From: Dissophora ornata | Lineage: Eukaryota > Mortierellomycota > Mortierellomycetes > Mortierellales > Mortierellaceae | DNA: 18,648 nt | NCBI GenBank assembly: GCA_025201705.1 | Contig: MU617225.1 | Location: 1 to 18,648, forward strand | Direction of reading: 5' to 3' | Part shown: piece after piece, positions 18,294 to 18,648 of the stretch | How positions within the stretch are numbered: the stretch's first letter is position 1 | Layout of the letters: every line of letters starts with the position of its first letter | Notes under the pieces: generated by a model | Databases searched by the model: none | Told to the model about the DNA's origin: nothing | The model's input: the letters and a program-made list of their open reading frames with translations, nothing else | Translations under genes and position numbers: made by a program

Positions 18294-18554
18294 ATGCCGC
18301 GAATCTCCCGTGGAGGTCAGCTTGAACACTACCGGCGTCAGCACTTGGACCTCCACCGAGAATTTGTAGCTGTATGGGTTCGCTTCACTGGTAGTACTGA
18401 TCTTGAGGTTCGTGATCGACTGTTATGGGACCTGGATTACCTGGCTCGTGCGAAGTTGCATCTCGAGGAAAGGATGCAGGTCGCCGAAGAGGACCGCCGT
18501 GTTTCGGATCGCATGGCTGCACTGGAGCGATTGTGGAACTCTTCGCGTAGATAA
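18294..18554 (+). CDS. Unrecognised charged helical ORF (86 aa), possibly a repeat-element fragment
   Basis: From ATG 18294 the frame encodes MPRISRGGQLEHYRRQHLDL and a long Arg/Glu/Leu-rich, mostly helical protein ending ERLWNSSRR, TAA 18552-18554. The same frame is open upstream to 18120; the stretch from about 18200 (SLTGLTEGFGLP..., RRHRSPSPGPDRK) could also be coding, with the true start or an intron unseen. I recognise no family. Composition suggests a coiled-coil or gag/accessory-like protein, but nothing proves a mobile element. It begins immediately after the truncated secreted-peptide gene and has its own poly(A) signal. Confidence 0.4.
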   Translation: MPRISRGGQLEHYRRQHLDLHREFVAVWVRFTGSTDLEVRDRLLWDLDYLARAKLHLEERMQVAEEDRRVSDRMAALERLWNSSRR

Positions 18555-18558
18555 TGTT

Positions 18559-18595
18559 GCATCCGGTGTCGAATAAAACTATGTAATCCGGATGC
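18559..18595 (+). terminator. Poly(A) signal inside an 8-bp hairpin
   Basis: GCATCCGG (18559-18566) is the exact reverse complement of CCGGATGC (18588-18595). The 21-nt loop contains AATAAA (18572-18577), 18 nt past the stop of the preceding ORF. AATAAA displayed in a loop is reminiscent of structured poly(A) sites of some retroelements, but that is inference. Confidence 0.55.
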
Positions 18596-18648
18596 TGTTG
18601 GTAGATGCCGCGGTGTCGAAGACCGGGCACATCGGAACTTTGTCTGGG

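Noticed and set aside
1..18648. tRNA genes
   Set aside because: Reading by eye for B-box motifs (GGTTCGAATCC-like) on both strands gave only hits inside coding sequence or without a cloverleaf.

Overview
The window looks like nuclear DNA of a fungus with many introns. The genes are split by spliceosomal introns of roughly 50-120 nt with GT(A/G)AGT-type donors and pyrimidine-rich TAG/CAG acceptors. AATAAA signals follow several stop codons. The recognisable proteins (Pff1 vacuolar protease, VPS26, ATE1, ZMAT2/Snu23) are general eukaryotic or fungal. The intron density, the secreted C2-type fragment and the codon usage suggest an early-diverging fungus, perhaps Mortierellomycota or another Mucoromycota relative. 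That placement is inference, not something I could test.

Layout. 1-1095 (+): the last exons of an alpha/beta-hydrolase (HSL/esterase family), cut by the window edge. 1399-2198 (+): remnant of a pepsin-type aspartic protease, C-terminal lobe only, with in-frame stops. 2427-3740 (-): unrecognised acidic, probably nuclear protein with a Glu run. 4109-4992 (+): ZMAT2/Snu23 spliceosomal zinc-finger protein, divergent from the previous gene. 5000-8600: about 3.6 kb in which I find no gene; it holds an exact 35-unit, 12-bp minisatellite, a nearby 25-bp imperfect inverted repeat, and AT-rich low-complexity DNA. 8672-12058 (-): six-exon Pff1-like M28 vacuolar membrane protease, 903 aa. 12608-14270 (+): eight-exon VPS26, 316 aa, divergent from Pff1. 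14528-16962 (-): nine-exon ATE1 arginyltransferase, 553 aa, tail-to-tail with VPS26. 17040-17546 (-): decayed secreted C2-domain gene with several frameshifts, lying where the ATE1 promoter should be. 18038-18181 (+): short secreted-peptide gene with a TATA box and a 17-bp repeat in its leader, followed by an unrecognised ORF with a poly(A) hairpin.

The four intact conserved genes were rebuilt exon by exon, and each reconstruction closes in frame with the expected family motifs. Their functions are endomembrane or housekeeping: vacuolar proteolysis and retromer sorting share one divergent promoter region, alongside splicing and the Arg/N-degron pathway. They do not form an obvious system. The accessory interest lies in the decayed or truncated secreted-protein genes at both ends, the structured minisatellite region, and unusual splice sites (two probable GC-AG introns and one competing acceptor). 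I saw no new multi-gene system.
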